From positions 496,001 through 560,000 of the forward strand of contig OZ242051.1 in NCBI GenBank assembly GCA_965205255.1: DNA of 64,000 bases. The letters are read 5' to 3'. The stretch comes from G965205255 sp965205255 (lineage in GTDB: Bacteria; Pseudomonadota; Gammaproteobacteria; Pseudomonadales; Endozoicomonadaceae). Of this stretch, positions 27,071 through 38,000 are shown piece by piece. The translations under genes were made by a program, and so were the position numbers. Position 1 is the first letter of the stretch, and each line of letters opens with the position of its first letter. The notes below the pieces were generated by a model. The model had not been told where the DNA came from. It saw nothing but the letters and a program-made list of their open reading frames with translations, and searched no databases.

Positions 27071-30000
27071 GCAAGTCTAAGTCACCACCAAAAGTTCTAT
27101 TTTTTTTATAATATACTCATAAACAGTAGCTATAAACATGTATTTATATAGACAAAAAACATTATTTATATACTTTAAAAAGAATAAATATATATATAAT
27201 TAATCAATTAATACAAACACACTTCATACAAATACAATTTTAAAGATATAAATACTAATTTAATTTCAGGATTCTGGATTCTACCTTTTTTATAATTGCT
27301 TTAGGCGTTAGGGTTTTCTAGGCAGTGAATTCGATATTTTCAAGTTAATTGGGTATTAAAGCATTAATACAAAGCAATATAATCAGAGTAATCTGTAGGC
27401 ATCTTCATAGTGCAACAACGGTAAATTTGAAAAGCTGACTAAGCAATACAATTTTTATATATCTTTTGTTGAAAAAACTCAGACCTATTGAGTATGTTCA
27501 GCAAACCCAAACGAATACTACCTCTTTATTTCAACTATTCAGACTTATGTGCGAACTATTTTGATGAATTACCGTAATTATATTTGTCACTTTGTTAACA
27601 TCTTATTTTCTTTGGCTACAGTACCTGCCTTTTTTCTTCCTATTGAACAGACAGTCTGGGCATCAGAGAGCGCTGTCGTCCATGTGAATTCGCCACCAAA
27701 AACAGGGCAATTGAAAACTATTCATTCAAAAACAACACATAATTTACCATTCGCTTTGGCAACTGATACACATACCTGGCAGGCTTATCGTTTGCCTCAT
27801 CCTCACAGGTTTACTTTCTCTTCTCTGACAAGCCTCCCCGTACTTGCAAACGGTCAAAGCGCACTACCTTCCAATGCCAATAATTTTCACGGCGCTTGGA
27901 ATACTTCAGTCAACCCACGGACAGGGAACGCCACTTTTACCGTGACACTTGCCAGTTTTTTGTATGATCAAAGTCAAGGCAAGCAAAATCTTACCCTGTC
28001 TTACTCCGGAGGAGTCTCCGCTTTTGGATTTAACCCTTTAAATATTGGCTCTCACTGGAGTTTTAATGTAGGTACCGAACACCCTTCAACCTCCGAAATA
28101 GCAGGTCATGAAACCACTGATATTACCACAGGAGATGGCCACAGCTTTACTATGGAAAGTATGCGGAACAAAGATGGCAAAACTATTTGGCACCCATTAC
28201 GCCATAAACTGGGCGATGTGATCATTACTGGCCAACCCGGCAACTGGACTGTTGCTATGGCTTCTGGTATCAGAGAACACCTGTTAAATGGTTACGAAGA
28301 CTGGGAAGAAAGTAGAGACGGTCAGCGAATCTGGTTTTACTATGATCACAACGGAACCCAGGATATGAATCGGCATCTGATTTATATATGTGCACATCCG
28401 CTCACTAATACACAGTTACATAGCGTCAATAACGCCTGTTCGGACAACGGTGTCTGGCTGACCTATCAGAGCAAAGATATAACTATCCATGGACAACAAC
28501 AGCTGGTGTTGCACCTGTTTACAAGCGGCGGAATGACTTCAGTTAAGTCCATATCAATGCCATCATTGTCTAGCTCCGGAGTCAGCAACAGCTCTCAACC
28601 TGCTGAAATACACTTTGATTACGACACTCAGGGGAACCGTCCCTGGCTTTTACACAGTGTTACCGAACCATATGGAGAAAAAACGACACTATTATATAAT
28701 CAGGAGTCCAGCCATCTCAGTCGGCAGTTTCATGGTTTACGTACAGGAATCAACCATGCCTTTCTCCCTGTAGTAACTGAACAGATCATCACTCCACCCA
28801 AAAGGAGTGAGCAGGCGGTTCCCATACAGCATATATGGTATCAATACACTGGCAGTACCACAGATCAGCATAATTACACCGGATATCTGGCTGGTGTGAA
28901 TATGGAACCGGGCAAAGATAATTTGCTGGACCGAAGAAGTAGCTACACCTATCAGGTAAGTGTCGATAATGGCATTACCTTAACCACTACCACCTACAAC
29001 AAGTTTCACCTCCCACTAAAGGCAACAGAACAAAGTTCTAAACAACATACCTTACTAATACGCAGTGAAAAACAGTACCTTCCTTGGAAAAATACGCGCT
29101 TTAGTGAATTAATGCCTGAATATTCCCTGCCACAAGCCTCAATGGAAACATTGTATGCATTAGATGAAGAGCAACAAGATCCCACCATTACACCAGAGAA
29201 GGTCATACAACAAAAACGCTATAACGATAATGGTCAGGTAATCTGGCAGAAAGATGTCTACAGTCGACAAACATTTACTTGGTATTGCCCCTCTAAAGGA
29301 GACTCTCACTGCCCTGCCATAAATCCTGAATGGCCCGAAGCTACACTGCCTGAAAAAGTGATTCAGGTACCCGCTCAGCAGATTCCTTCCGATGACAGCT
29401 CTCCTGTTGTCGAGACTATATACGATTATACTCGTACGCCCATTGCGTCTGTCTACCGACAACTCGGTGCAACGAAAACAGCAGGTTTTTTACAGGTTAA
29501 AACCAAAACGGTGGGAACCTTACCTGTCGCTCAGATAGCTGATCTGAAACCAGGAGATCCGTTGCCGGCACTGGCGATAAAGCAAATTACCACACAAACC
29601 CATTATCAGTATAACCATCAACAGGAAAGCCCAGAGTACGGTCAACTGAAAAAGTTAACAGTCACTAAATTTGCTGATGCCACACCTGAAGTCAACGGAA
29701 AATCTTTAAAAATATCTGCGCTCAAAACTTTGATAAGCCCAGTGGGGCAGATAATAGTTGATATCAGCCGCCAGACTGATTTAAAGAAAAACACCCGCAC
29801 TGTCACCATGACCTCTCCAAACTCCGATGCCATAAAAGCAATGGCCAGTGTAGATGCAGGAGATAATGCAAACACCCGTTTCTCTATGGGCACCAAATCG
29901 TACTCGCTGAGCTCTGGTGTCACCCTGTCTGAGGAGGATCCTTTAAAAACACAGCGTACCACATGGCACTATGATCTCTGGCACCGGCCTATCAAGGAGG

Positions 30001-33000
30001 TGATAACGCCAGCTTCCGGAGGAGATCCTCAGACTCTCTTCTGGCATTACATTGTTACACCAAAAGAGACATCTGTTGTGGAAACTGACTCACAGGGCAG
30101 GCAAACCAAGACCGTGTTTGTCGATAATAAAGTGTTATCCACTTGGCATCGGGCAGCCTCTCAAACCAAAGCGCCCATGGAAGGTCTGACTAACTGGATT
30201 CCTGATGCTCAAACAACCTACACAACCACAGACAAACCGGCCTCTGTTACGGTCTGGCACGCCGCTGATCCACAAGGCGAAAAGCCCGGGAAACCCATTG
30301 CCCTGACGACCACCTATGGCTATGATGCCCTGGATCGTCAGGTGTGGGAAAAAAGTCCGGACGGTATGGTTTATATCACAGCACGGGATGATCCTGACAG
30401 GCGGGGAATCAGCTATGAATTATCCAGTGGTAATCTTCCTTTTACACCGTCCGGATCAGCCATTCACTCTGTATTGGGTCCTGTTATGAAAGTAGTGGAT
30501 TCCAATGTACTCGGTGAACCTGTGGCACAGTATATTTTCCCGCTGGATCCTGCCGTCACCAGATTTGGCAAACCTTTGTACTCTGCGACACTGCAATCAC
30601 AACTGCAAAATTTACGTAAACAATTGCAGCCTGTATCGTCTTTACAGCCCTCCGGTAGTCATGGACTTTTACCTCTGAAAGGTAAAAATGGTATGTTTGC
30701 TTTTATTCGGGCAGCAATAGCAGCAAGAGCTTGGTATACCCGCACAATGACCACTTATGACGGTAATGGTCGAAAAATTCAGCAAACTTCCGGCAATGGT
30801 GCTGTTACTCGGTGGAAATGGCAGGCGGGTAATCTGGTGGCCACCATTACACCTGATGGCCGGGTGATCAATGATACTTTTGATTTACAGGGCTTAAACT
30901 TGGCGCGTTGCGTCCAACCTGCTGGGGGTTCTGTATGTCACGTACTAGGCACCCGAAAATACGACAGTCAAGGTAATTTGCTCTGGCAAGCAGATGAATA
31001 CGGACATAAACTCATCTACCACCATGACAGGGATGGCCGCCTGTTAAGCCTGAGAACTCCACCAACATCCGATGCTCCACAAGGGCATATATTCACCTAT
31101 CAGTACAATAGTATTGGTAAAACCCTGGAAAAGGTAGATGGTGTTACTTATGTTAAATATACATACAATCCAGCAACCTGGCAGTTAAGTGACAGGGAAG
31201 ACCAGATCAGCCACCTGCATTATGATTATGATGCCACTACCGGTTTGTTGGTAAAAATCACCCGTAGCTCACCAAAAACAATCAAACCGCTGACTGCCCA
31301 AAAGATACATTATCCTGAAGGTCATCTCGCCATGGCTTATGACCGTTATGGTGAGCTGACAGCTGAAACCGACTTCGCAGGAGACCATTACACAACTACT
31401 CACGATATATTAGGGCGAGAAATATCAACTTTTGTCACATTACCCGGCAGTACATTGGTTCACAAATTGACAACAACCACGTATGATAATTTTGGTCGCC
31501 CTCAAATAATCACTTCCGGTGTCGGCCTCACAGAATCGCTAACCTATAATAATATGTCACAGCTAAGCAGCGTGACAGCGAGCGGTAATGGTTTTTTTCA
31601 ACGCCTGCAGTATACCTATGACCCAGACACTGACAACATCAACACCCTGACCCGCAGAGAAAATCAGGATAGCGCAACACAAACGTATAAGTATGACAAG
31701 CTTAACAATCTGACCGATATGCACTGTAGTGTGACGGGTAAGCCCAATATAGTCAGTGATCTGTGTCCCCGTGATACGGACACTGAAGGAAGCCACCAGC
31801 TGATACCACCGGTTATTTTCTCTCAACATTATCTTTTTGATAACTGGAATAATATAAAAACAGTGACTGAACAGCTGGTTACTCAGAAAAACACACATAT
31901 TGGTAAAACCGTCACCTATACCTACGCAGGCAATCACGCAGAGAGCTCTTTGTATGACCCTCATCGTCTGACGGCAATTACCACTCGGTGGCAAGATCAA
32001 AATTACAGTGCAAGCCCCAAAACCCTGCTCTACGATGAGCTGGGCCGGATTATTCGTGATGCCGACGGAAATCGTCTGCACTATAACGCTTTTGGGCAAC
32101 TAGACAATTTCAGCCGTGCCAAAACAGGTGAGCATACCCTTTATGTCTATGACAGCTTCGGGCATCAAGTGGCAGAACAACCCTTTTCCAACAAAAACAC
32201 TCCACTGCAGGCACCTTTGTATATGTTGTACCAAGGAAACCGCATCGTGATGCAGGTACAGGAAGATAAACAACACCAACAACATACAAGCGTGGAGCTG
32301 GGAAATGTCGCTCACAGTGAAGACGGTTTAATTAACCGCTGGTATCTCCATGACTATAAAGGAGATGTGTTAGATACATTCAGTAATACAGGCCACTGGC
32401 TGACTGATAAAATTTACAGCCCGTACGGTATGCAGTATGACCGTTTAAGTCAGGGGGATCAAAGTTTACCCTCCAGACTGTTTCTGCAACACCAAAAAAA
32501 CTGGTGGCAAAATCATCAGCCTGCCTTTGATAACCAAATGAGTGATCCGTCCACCGGCTACCTGTTTCTCGGAGGTGGTTATCGTGGATACAATCCGGTT
32601 TATCGTCATTTTATGGTCAAAGATAGTTTCAGCCCCTTCATGCAAATCGATGGTTATGGCTTTGCCGCAAATAATCCGGTGATGAATTCCGATCCAGACG
32701 GGCATTCACCGAGGTGGGTAGCTTATATGATGGGGGGGCTGGGTATATTGATGAATGTCGCCACTGCAATGGTATTTCCGATAGCGATGGTATTTGCGAG
32801 TTTTGATACCCCTTTGATAGCCGCCGGTATTACCGCCGCCGCAGCGATGGGCGTAAGTGGAGGTGCTTCCGGAGCCTTACAGGTTGGTGCCATAGCGCAC
32901 CCGCAAAATAAAAGCCTGTCAGTTGCTGGTACAAGCCTTGATATCATTTCCAATTTCAGCATGATCGGTATAGGTGCTGTGGATATAGCAGGAGGACTAA

Positions 33001-34826
33001 TGAGCGCAAGTGCGCTGACAGGATCAATGCTGGTCACTTCCGGGATAGCAGGTTCTGCATCCGGAGCCTCCGGATCAATGGCATCCGGTATGAATCTGAC
33101 AGAAAACAGCGGTATCGCCCCTGCATCAACCATTTTAAATGAAGTTTCTCAGTTATTTATGGCTGGGTCGATTGCAGCCGCTGGTCTGTCAGCGGTTGTA
33201 CCTGAAGGGGCATCTGATACATTTTTTTCCGACATGAAAAACTTGCTAACTGGAAAACGGGGAAATTGCTTTACCAAAGAAACTCTGGTGACACTTGCAT
33301 CAAAAAAACAAGTACCAATCAGTGAGATTCATCTGGGCGATATGGTATTAACTTCTCCTCAAAATAGTGGTTTGGAAAAAAACAGTATAAACACAGCCCA
33401 GCAACCAACAACTGTATCTATTTCACCCACTTCAATAATGCCTTGGTATATCATTGAGCTAAGCTACGACAAAACATTTTCCTATAATTCACAGAAACAA
33501 AAATCATTACCGATCAATTGCACACTCACCTGTCAACGATCAGATGCAGATAATATGATTTCCCCACGCCTATTACATTGTCGTGAAAAAATCAGACTGT
33601 TACGTTCAACATTGTGGACAAAACAGCAACTATGGCAACAAAAAAAACAAGGTTATGTTGACTTTGATTTACCCGAACTGGGAATTCATCATGTTAGAGC
33701 CCATATGGTGATTATTTCATCAATACAGCTACCTCTTGAAGTACTGACAAATACCACATCACAACCGGCGACAGGTATATTTATTCGTCACACAAATGAT
33801 GTAAAAACCTACAAATTTAAAAATCAGCTGACAGGTCAGATTGGGCAGGTAAATGCAACACCTGAGCATCCGTTCTACGTAGCTAACCTGCAACGTTATA
33901 TACCAATATCCCGGCTATCACCAGCATATCAGCTGGTAAGTGCCAACGGAGACCCTGTATCAGTGATATGTCCTCCAAACAAGTACAGCCATTGTGGGAA
34001 ACCCTACAGACGAGGACAGGTCACCACGGTATATAACTTGGAAATCAATAAAAGACATCGCTATTTTGTTGGGTCACAAGGCATTGAAGTTCACAATGCC
34101 TACAAATGCCGAAAGTGCGGCAAGGAATTTTCTTCTTCGTATAGACTTAAGGTGCACCGACAAAATTCTCATGGTAGATCAAACATATGTCCAGATTGCG
34201 GAGTAATATTCTCAACAAAACATAATTTGTCCCAACACATGAAATTATATAAAACACCAGAAGAGCACCCGCGTGTTGAAACTAATTACGCTTGTACATT
34301 CGAAGGCTGTGATCAACAATTTAGGCTTAAAAGACAGTTAACTAGACACACAAATGAAAATCACATGCGTACTAAATTTAGTGTTAACCAAGATGGAATG
34401 CCCAGTTATATGTGCCAATGCTGTCATAAACAATTCCGTAGAATATGGGAACTATCTTTTCATCAAAAAACAATGCACTCGATAGCAACCCCCGAAATAT
34501 TCAATGCCCCTTCTGAAGTTAAGGTTCACGAGGCAGACAGTACTCAATCTGTGATTGCTGATATAACACAAGAATCTAAAGATTAAGATGAGTATCATGT
34601 AGATACTTGGTTATTAAGATGATTTTCAAATTTCTCATACATTAATGGGCATTTAATTTTTTATGCTCATGCATCAGAAATGATGACATTGTCAAAATAT
34701 GAGTTATTAACGGCTAGCTGTTAAAGCAACACTTCAGACACTTTTACACAGCAATAGTCCCGTACTCACCAAGCTATATATTATTTAATCGTCGTATGAA
34801 TATCTTCAACGTCATCGGCTTCTTCC
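27071..34826 (+). repeat. Tandem duplication unit A (RHS gene plus flanks)
   Basis: About 7.76 kb, repeated at 35021-42773 with a constant offset of about 7947 bp. It includes about 450 bp of AT-rich upstream sequence, the RHS gene and about 240 bp downstream. The nucleotide sequence is nearly identical except in the last 500 bp or so of the coding region. Confidence 0.95.
27549..34586 (+). CDS. RHS-repeat protein with Hint domain and C-terminal C2H2 zinc fingers, copy A
   Basis: A 2345-residue secreted polymorphic-toxin-like protein. Domains: signal peptide to about 38; long YD/RHS-repeat shell; RHS core (about 1560-1721) ending DPDGHSP at 1715; glycine- and alanine-rich hydrophobic stretch (about 1722-1860); Hint domain from the catalytic Cys in GNCFTKETLV (C1907) to H2182-N2183; then a 162-residue tail. 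Hint self-cleavage after N2183 would free the tail. The tail holds four C2H2 fingers: CRKC...HRQNSH, CPDC...H (second His spaced 9), CTFEGC...HTNENH, CQCC...HQKTMH. Linker lengths and C-x2/4-C-x12-H-x4-H spacing are those of eukaryotic DNA-binding fingers. GTG 27549 opens the frame; ATG 27564 is equally likely; neither has a clear ribosome binding site. No immunity gene follows. Confidence 0.85.
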   Translation: MRTILMNYRNYICHFVNILFSLATVPAFFLPIEQTVWASESAVVHVNSPPKTGQLKTIHSKTTHNLPFALATDTHTWQAYRLPHPHRFTFSSLTSLPVLANGQSALPSNANNFHGAWNTSVNPRTGNATFTVTLASFLYDQSQGKQNLTLSYSGGVSAFGFNPLNIGSHWSFNVGTEHPSTSEIAGHETTDITTGDGHSFTMESMRNKDGKTIWHPLRHKLGDVIITGQPGNWTVAMASGIREHLLNGYEDWEESRDGQRIWFYYDHNGTQDMNRHLIYICAHPLTNTQLHSVNNACSDNGVWLTYQSKDITIHGQQQLVLHLFTSGGMTSVKSISMPSLSSSGVSNSSQPAEIHFDYDTQGNRPWLLHSVTEPYGEKTTLLYNQESSHLSRQFHGLRTGINHAFLPVVTEQIITPPKRSEQAVPIQHIWYQYTGSTTDQHNYTGYLAGVNMEPGKDNLLDRRSSYTYQVSVDNGITLTTTTYNKFHLPLKATEQSSKQHTLLIRSEKQYLPWKNTRFSELMPEYSLPQASMETLYALDEEQQDPTITPEKVIQQKRYNDNGQVIWQKDVYSRQTFTWYCPSKGDSHCPAINPEWPEATLPEKVIQVPAQQIPSDDSSPVVETIYDYTRTPIASVYRQLGATKTAGFLQVKTKTVGTLPVAQIADLKPGDPLPALAIKQITTQTHYQYNHQQESPEYGQLKKLTVTKFADATPEVNGKSLKISALKTLISPVGQIIVDISRQTDLKKNTRTVTMTSPNSDAIKAMASVDAGDNANTRFSMGTKSYSLSSGVTLSEEDPLKTQRTTWHYDLWHRPIKEVITPASGGDPQTLFWHYIVTPKETSVVETDSQGRQTKTVFVDNKVLSTWHRAASQTKAPMEGLTNWIPDAQTTYTTTDKPASVTVWHAADPQGEKPGKPIALTTTYGYDALDRQVWEKSPDGMVYITARDDPDRRGISYELSSGNLPFTPSGSAIHSVLGPVMKVVDSNVLGEPVAQYIFPLDPAVTRFGKPLYSATLQSQLQNLRKQLQPVSSLQPSGSHGLLPLKGKNGMFAFIRAAIAARAWYTRTMTTYDGNGRKIQQTSGNGAVTRWKWQAGNLVATITPDGRVINDTFDLQGLNLARCVQPAGGSVCHVLGTRKYDSQGNLLWQADEYGHKLIYHHDRDGRLLSLRTPPTSDAPQGHIFTYQYNSIGKTLEKVDGVTYVKYTYNPATWQLSDREDQISHLHYDYDATTGLLVKITRSSPKTIKPLTAQKIHYPEGHLAMAYDRYGELTAETDFAGDHYTTTHDILGREISTFVTLPGSTLVHKLTTTTYDNFGRPQIITSGVGLTESLTYNNMSQLSSVTASGNGFFQRLQYTYDPDTDNINTLTRRENQDSATQTYKYDKLNNLTDMHCSVTGKPNIVSDLCPRDTDTEGSHQLIPPVIFSQHYLFDNWNNIKTVTEQLVTQKNTHIGKTVTYTYAGNHAESSLYDPHRLTAITTRWQDQNYSASPKTLLYDELGRIIRDADGNRLHYNAFGQLDNFSRAKTGEHTLYVYDSFGHQVAEQPFSNKNTPLQAPLYMLYQGNRIVMQVQEDKQHQQHTSVELGNVAHSEDGLINRWYLHDYKGDVLDTFSNTGHWLTDKIYSPYGMQYDRLSQGDQSLPSRLFLQHQKNWWQNHQPAFDNQMSDPSTGYLFLGGGYRGYNPVYRHFMVKDSFSPFMQIDGYGFAANNPVMNSDPDGHSPRWVAYMMGGLGILMNVATAMVFPIAMVFASFDTPLIAAGITAAAAMGVSGGASGALQVGAIAHPQNKSLSVAGTSLDIISNFSMIGIGAVDIAGGLMSASALTGSMLVTSGIAGSASGASGSMASGMNLTENSGIAPASTILNEVSQLFMAGSIAAAGLSAVVPEGASDTFFSDMKNLLTGKRGNCFTKETLVTLASKKQVPISEIHLGDMVLTSPQNSGLEKNSINTAQQPTTVSISPTSIMPWYIIELSYDKTFSYNSQKQKSLPINCTLTCQRSDADNMISPRLLHCREKIRLLRSTLWTKQQLWQQKKQGYVDFDLPELGIHHVRAHMVIISSIQLPLEVLTNTTSQPATGIFIRHTNDVKTYKFKNQLTGQIGQVNATPEHPFYVANLQRYIPISRLSPAYQLVSANGDPVSVICPPNKYSHCGKPYRRGQVTTVYNLEINKRHRYFVGSQGIEVHNAYKCRKCGKEFSSSYRLKVHRQNSHGRSNICPDCGVIFSTKHNLSQHMKLYKTPEEHPRVETNYACTFEGCDQQFRLKRQLTRHTNENHMRTKFSVNQDGMPSYMCQCCHKQFRRIWELSFHQKTMHSIATPEIFNAPSEVKVHEADSTQSVIADITQESKD

Positions 34827-34849
34827 TGTGCGTAGATTTCACCCAAAGC
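34587..34849. other. Downstream flank of RHS copy A
   Basis: After the TAA at 34584-34586 the same frame continues open for 11 codons (DEYHVDTWLLR) to a TGA, matching the C-terminus of copy B. The next part contains the CAATAGTCCCGTACTCACC repeat shared with about 22490 and 42700. The end of the duplicated unit is about 34826. Confidence 0.6.
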
Positions 34850-34980
34850 GCACGGCCCATGCCACCATTAAAAGATTTGAAGTCATGCGTATATTCAGAA
34901 AAGGACAGATGGACTTATGGTATTACGGACAAGGTATCGCAAGTGAAGTGCCTCTGGTACAAAGCCAGTTCGTTTTTTGA
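34850..34980 (+). pseudogene. IS6/IS26-family transposase, 3' remnant
   Basis: The + strand frame ending at the TGA 34978-34980 reads KRTAHATIKRFEVMRIFRK, then GQMDLWYYGQGIASEV, PLVQSQF. This parallels the C-terminus of IS26 transposase (ATIKGIEVMR, RKGQ, YYG, LVSRVF). Only about 43 residues are left. It lies exactly between the two RHS units, in the spacer of about 195 bp that is not part of the duplication. Confidence 0.75.
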
Positions 34981-35020
34981 GTGAAAAATGATGAAACAAG
35001 CTTACCTCGAACAATTTTTT

Positions 35021-38000
35021 GCAACGAAGTCGCACCAAAGATTCTATATTTTATATAATATACTCATAAACAATAGCTATAAACATGTATTTATATAGAC
35101 AAAAAACATTATTTATATACTTTAAAAAGAATAAATATATATATAATTAATCAATTAATACAAACACACTTCATACAAATACAATTTTAAAGATATAAAT
35201 ACTAATTTAATTTCAGGATGCTGGATTCTACCTTTTTTTAAATTGCTTTAGGCGTTAGGGCTTTCTAGGCAGTGAATTCGATATTTTCAAGTTAATTGGG
35301 TATTAAAGCATTAATGCAAAGCAATATAATCAGAGTAATCTGTAGACATCTTCATAGTGCAACAACGGTAAATTTGAAAAGCTGACTAAGCAATACAATT
35401 TTTATATATCTTTTGTTGAAAAAACTCAGTCCTATTGAGTATGTTCAGCAAACCCAAACGAATACTACCTCTTTATTTCAACTATTCAGACTTATGTGCG
35501 AACTATTTTGATGAATTACCGTAATTATATTTGTCACTTTGTTAACATCTTATTTTCTTTGGCTACAGTACCTGCCTTTTTTCTTCCTATTGAACAGACA
35601 GTCTGGGCATCAGAGAGCGCTGTCGTCCATGTGAATTCGCCACCAAAAACAGGACAATTGAAAACTATTCATTCAAAAACAACACATAATTTACCATTCG
35701 CTTTGGCAACTGATACACATACCTGGCAGGCTTATCGTTTACCTCATCCTCACAGGTTTACTTTCTCTTCTCTGACAAGCCTCCCCGTACTTGCAAACGG
35801 TCAAAGCGCACTACCTTCCAATGCCAATAATTTTCACGGCGCTTGGAATACTTCAGTCAACCCACGGACAGGGAACGCCACTTTTACCGTGACACTTGCC
35901 AGTTTTTTGTATGATCAAAGTCAAGGCAAGCAAAATCTTACCCTGTCTTACTCCGGAGGAGTCTCCGCTTTTGGATTTAACCCTTTAAATATTGGCTCTC
36001 ACTGGAGTTTTAATGTAGGTACCGAACACCCTTCAACCTCCGAAATAGCAGGTCATGAAACCACTGATATTACCACAGGAGATGGCCACAGCTTTACTAT
36101 GGAAAGTATGCGGAACAAAGATGGCAAAACTATTTGGCACCCATTACGCCATAAACTGGGCGATGTGATCATTACTGGCCAACCCGGCAACTGGACTGTT
36201 GCTATGGCTTCTGGTATCAGAGAACACCTGTTAAATGGTTACGAAGACTGGGAAGAAAGTAGAGACGGTCAGCGAATCTGGTTTTACTATGATCACAACG
36301 GAACCCAGGATATGAATCGGCATCTGATTTATATATGTGCACATCCGCTCACTAATACACAGTTACATAGCGTCAATAACGCCTGTTCGGACAACGGTGT
36401 CTGGCTGACCTATCAGAGCAAAGATATAACTATCCATGGACAACAACAGCTGGTGTTGCACCTGTTTACAAGCGGCGGAATGACTTCAGTTAAGTCCATA
36501 TCAATGCCATCATTGTCTAGCTCCGGAGTCAGCAACAGCTCTCAACCTGCTGAAATACACTTTGATTACGACACTCAGGGGAACCGTCCCTGGCTTTTAC
36601 ACAGTGTTACCGAACCATATGGAGAAAAAACGACACTATTATATAATCAGGAGTCCAGCCATCTCAGTCGGCAGTTTCATGGTTTACGTACAGGAATCAA
36701 CCATGCCTTTCTCCCTGTAGTAACTGAACAGATCATCACTCCACCCAAAAGGAGTGAGCAGGCGGTTCCCATACAGCATATATGGTATCAATACACTGGC
36801 AGTACCACAGATCAGCATAATTACACCGGATATCTGGCTGGTGTGAATATGGAACCGGGCAAAGATAATTTGCTGGACCGAAGAAGTAGCTACACCTATC
36901 AGGTAAGTGTCGATAATGGCATTACCTTAACCACTACCACCTACAACAAGTTTCACCTCCCACTAAAGGCAACAGAACAAAGTTCTAAACAACATACCTT
37001 ACTAATACGCAGTGAAAAACAGTACCTTCCTTGGAAAAATACGCGCTTTAGTGAATTAATGCCTGAATATTCCCTGCCACAAGCCTCAATGGAAACATTG
37101 TATGCATTAGATGAAGAGCAACAAGATCCCACCATTACACCAGAGAAGGTCATACAACAAAAACGCTATAACGATAATGGTCAGGTAATCTGGCAGAAAG
37201 ATGTCTACGGTCGACAAACATTTACTTGGTATTGCCCCTCTAAAGGAGACTCTCACTGCCCTGCCATAAATCCTGAATGGCCCGAAGCTACACTGCCTGA
37301 AAAAGTGATTCAGGTACCCGCTCAGCAGATTCCTTCCGATGACAGCTCTCCTGTTGTCGAGACTATATACGATTATATTCGTACGCCCATTGCGTCTGTC
37401 TACCGACAACTCGGTGCAACGAAAACAGCAGGTTTTTTACAGGTTAAAACCAAAACGGTGGGAACCTTACCTGTCGCTCAGATAGCTGATCTGAAACCAG
37501 GAGATCCGTTGCCGGCACTGGCGATAAAGCAAATTACCACACAAACCCATTATCAGTATAACCATCAACAGGAAAGCCCAGAGTACGGTCAACTGAAAAA
37601 GTTAACAGTCACTAAATTTGCTGATGCCACACCTGAAGTCAACGGAAAATCTTTAAAAATATCTGCGCTCAAAACTTTGATAAGCCCAGTGGGGCAGATA
37701 ATAGTTGATATCAGCCGCCAGACTGATTTAAAGAAAAACACCCGCACTGTCACCATGACCTCTCCAAACTCCGATGCCATAAAAGCAATGGCCAGTGTAG
37801 ATGCAGGAGATAATGCAAACACCCGTTTCTCTATGGGCACCAAATCGTACTCGCTGAGCTCTGGTGTCACCCTGTCTGAGGAGGATCCTTTAAAAACACA
37901 GCGTACCACATGGCACTATGATCTCTGGCACCGGCCTATCAAGGAGGTGATAACGCCAGCTTCCGGAGGAGATCCTCAGACTCTCTTCTGGCATTACATT

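Noticed and set aside
26886..27074. Minus-strand 62-codon frame before the RHS array
   Set aside because: Lies in a decayed repeat, no motif or ribosome binding site.
31563..33133. Minus-strand open frames inside the RHS genes (also 39510-41080)
   Set aside because: They are antisense to a clear 2345-residue protein, have no ribosome binding sites or motifs, and are duplicated only because the RHS gene is.
34796..34984. 62-codon frame at the RHS junction
   Set aside because: Wrong frame; the neighbouring frame carries the IS26-like peptide.
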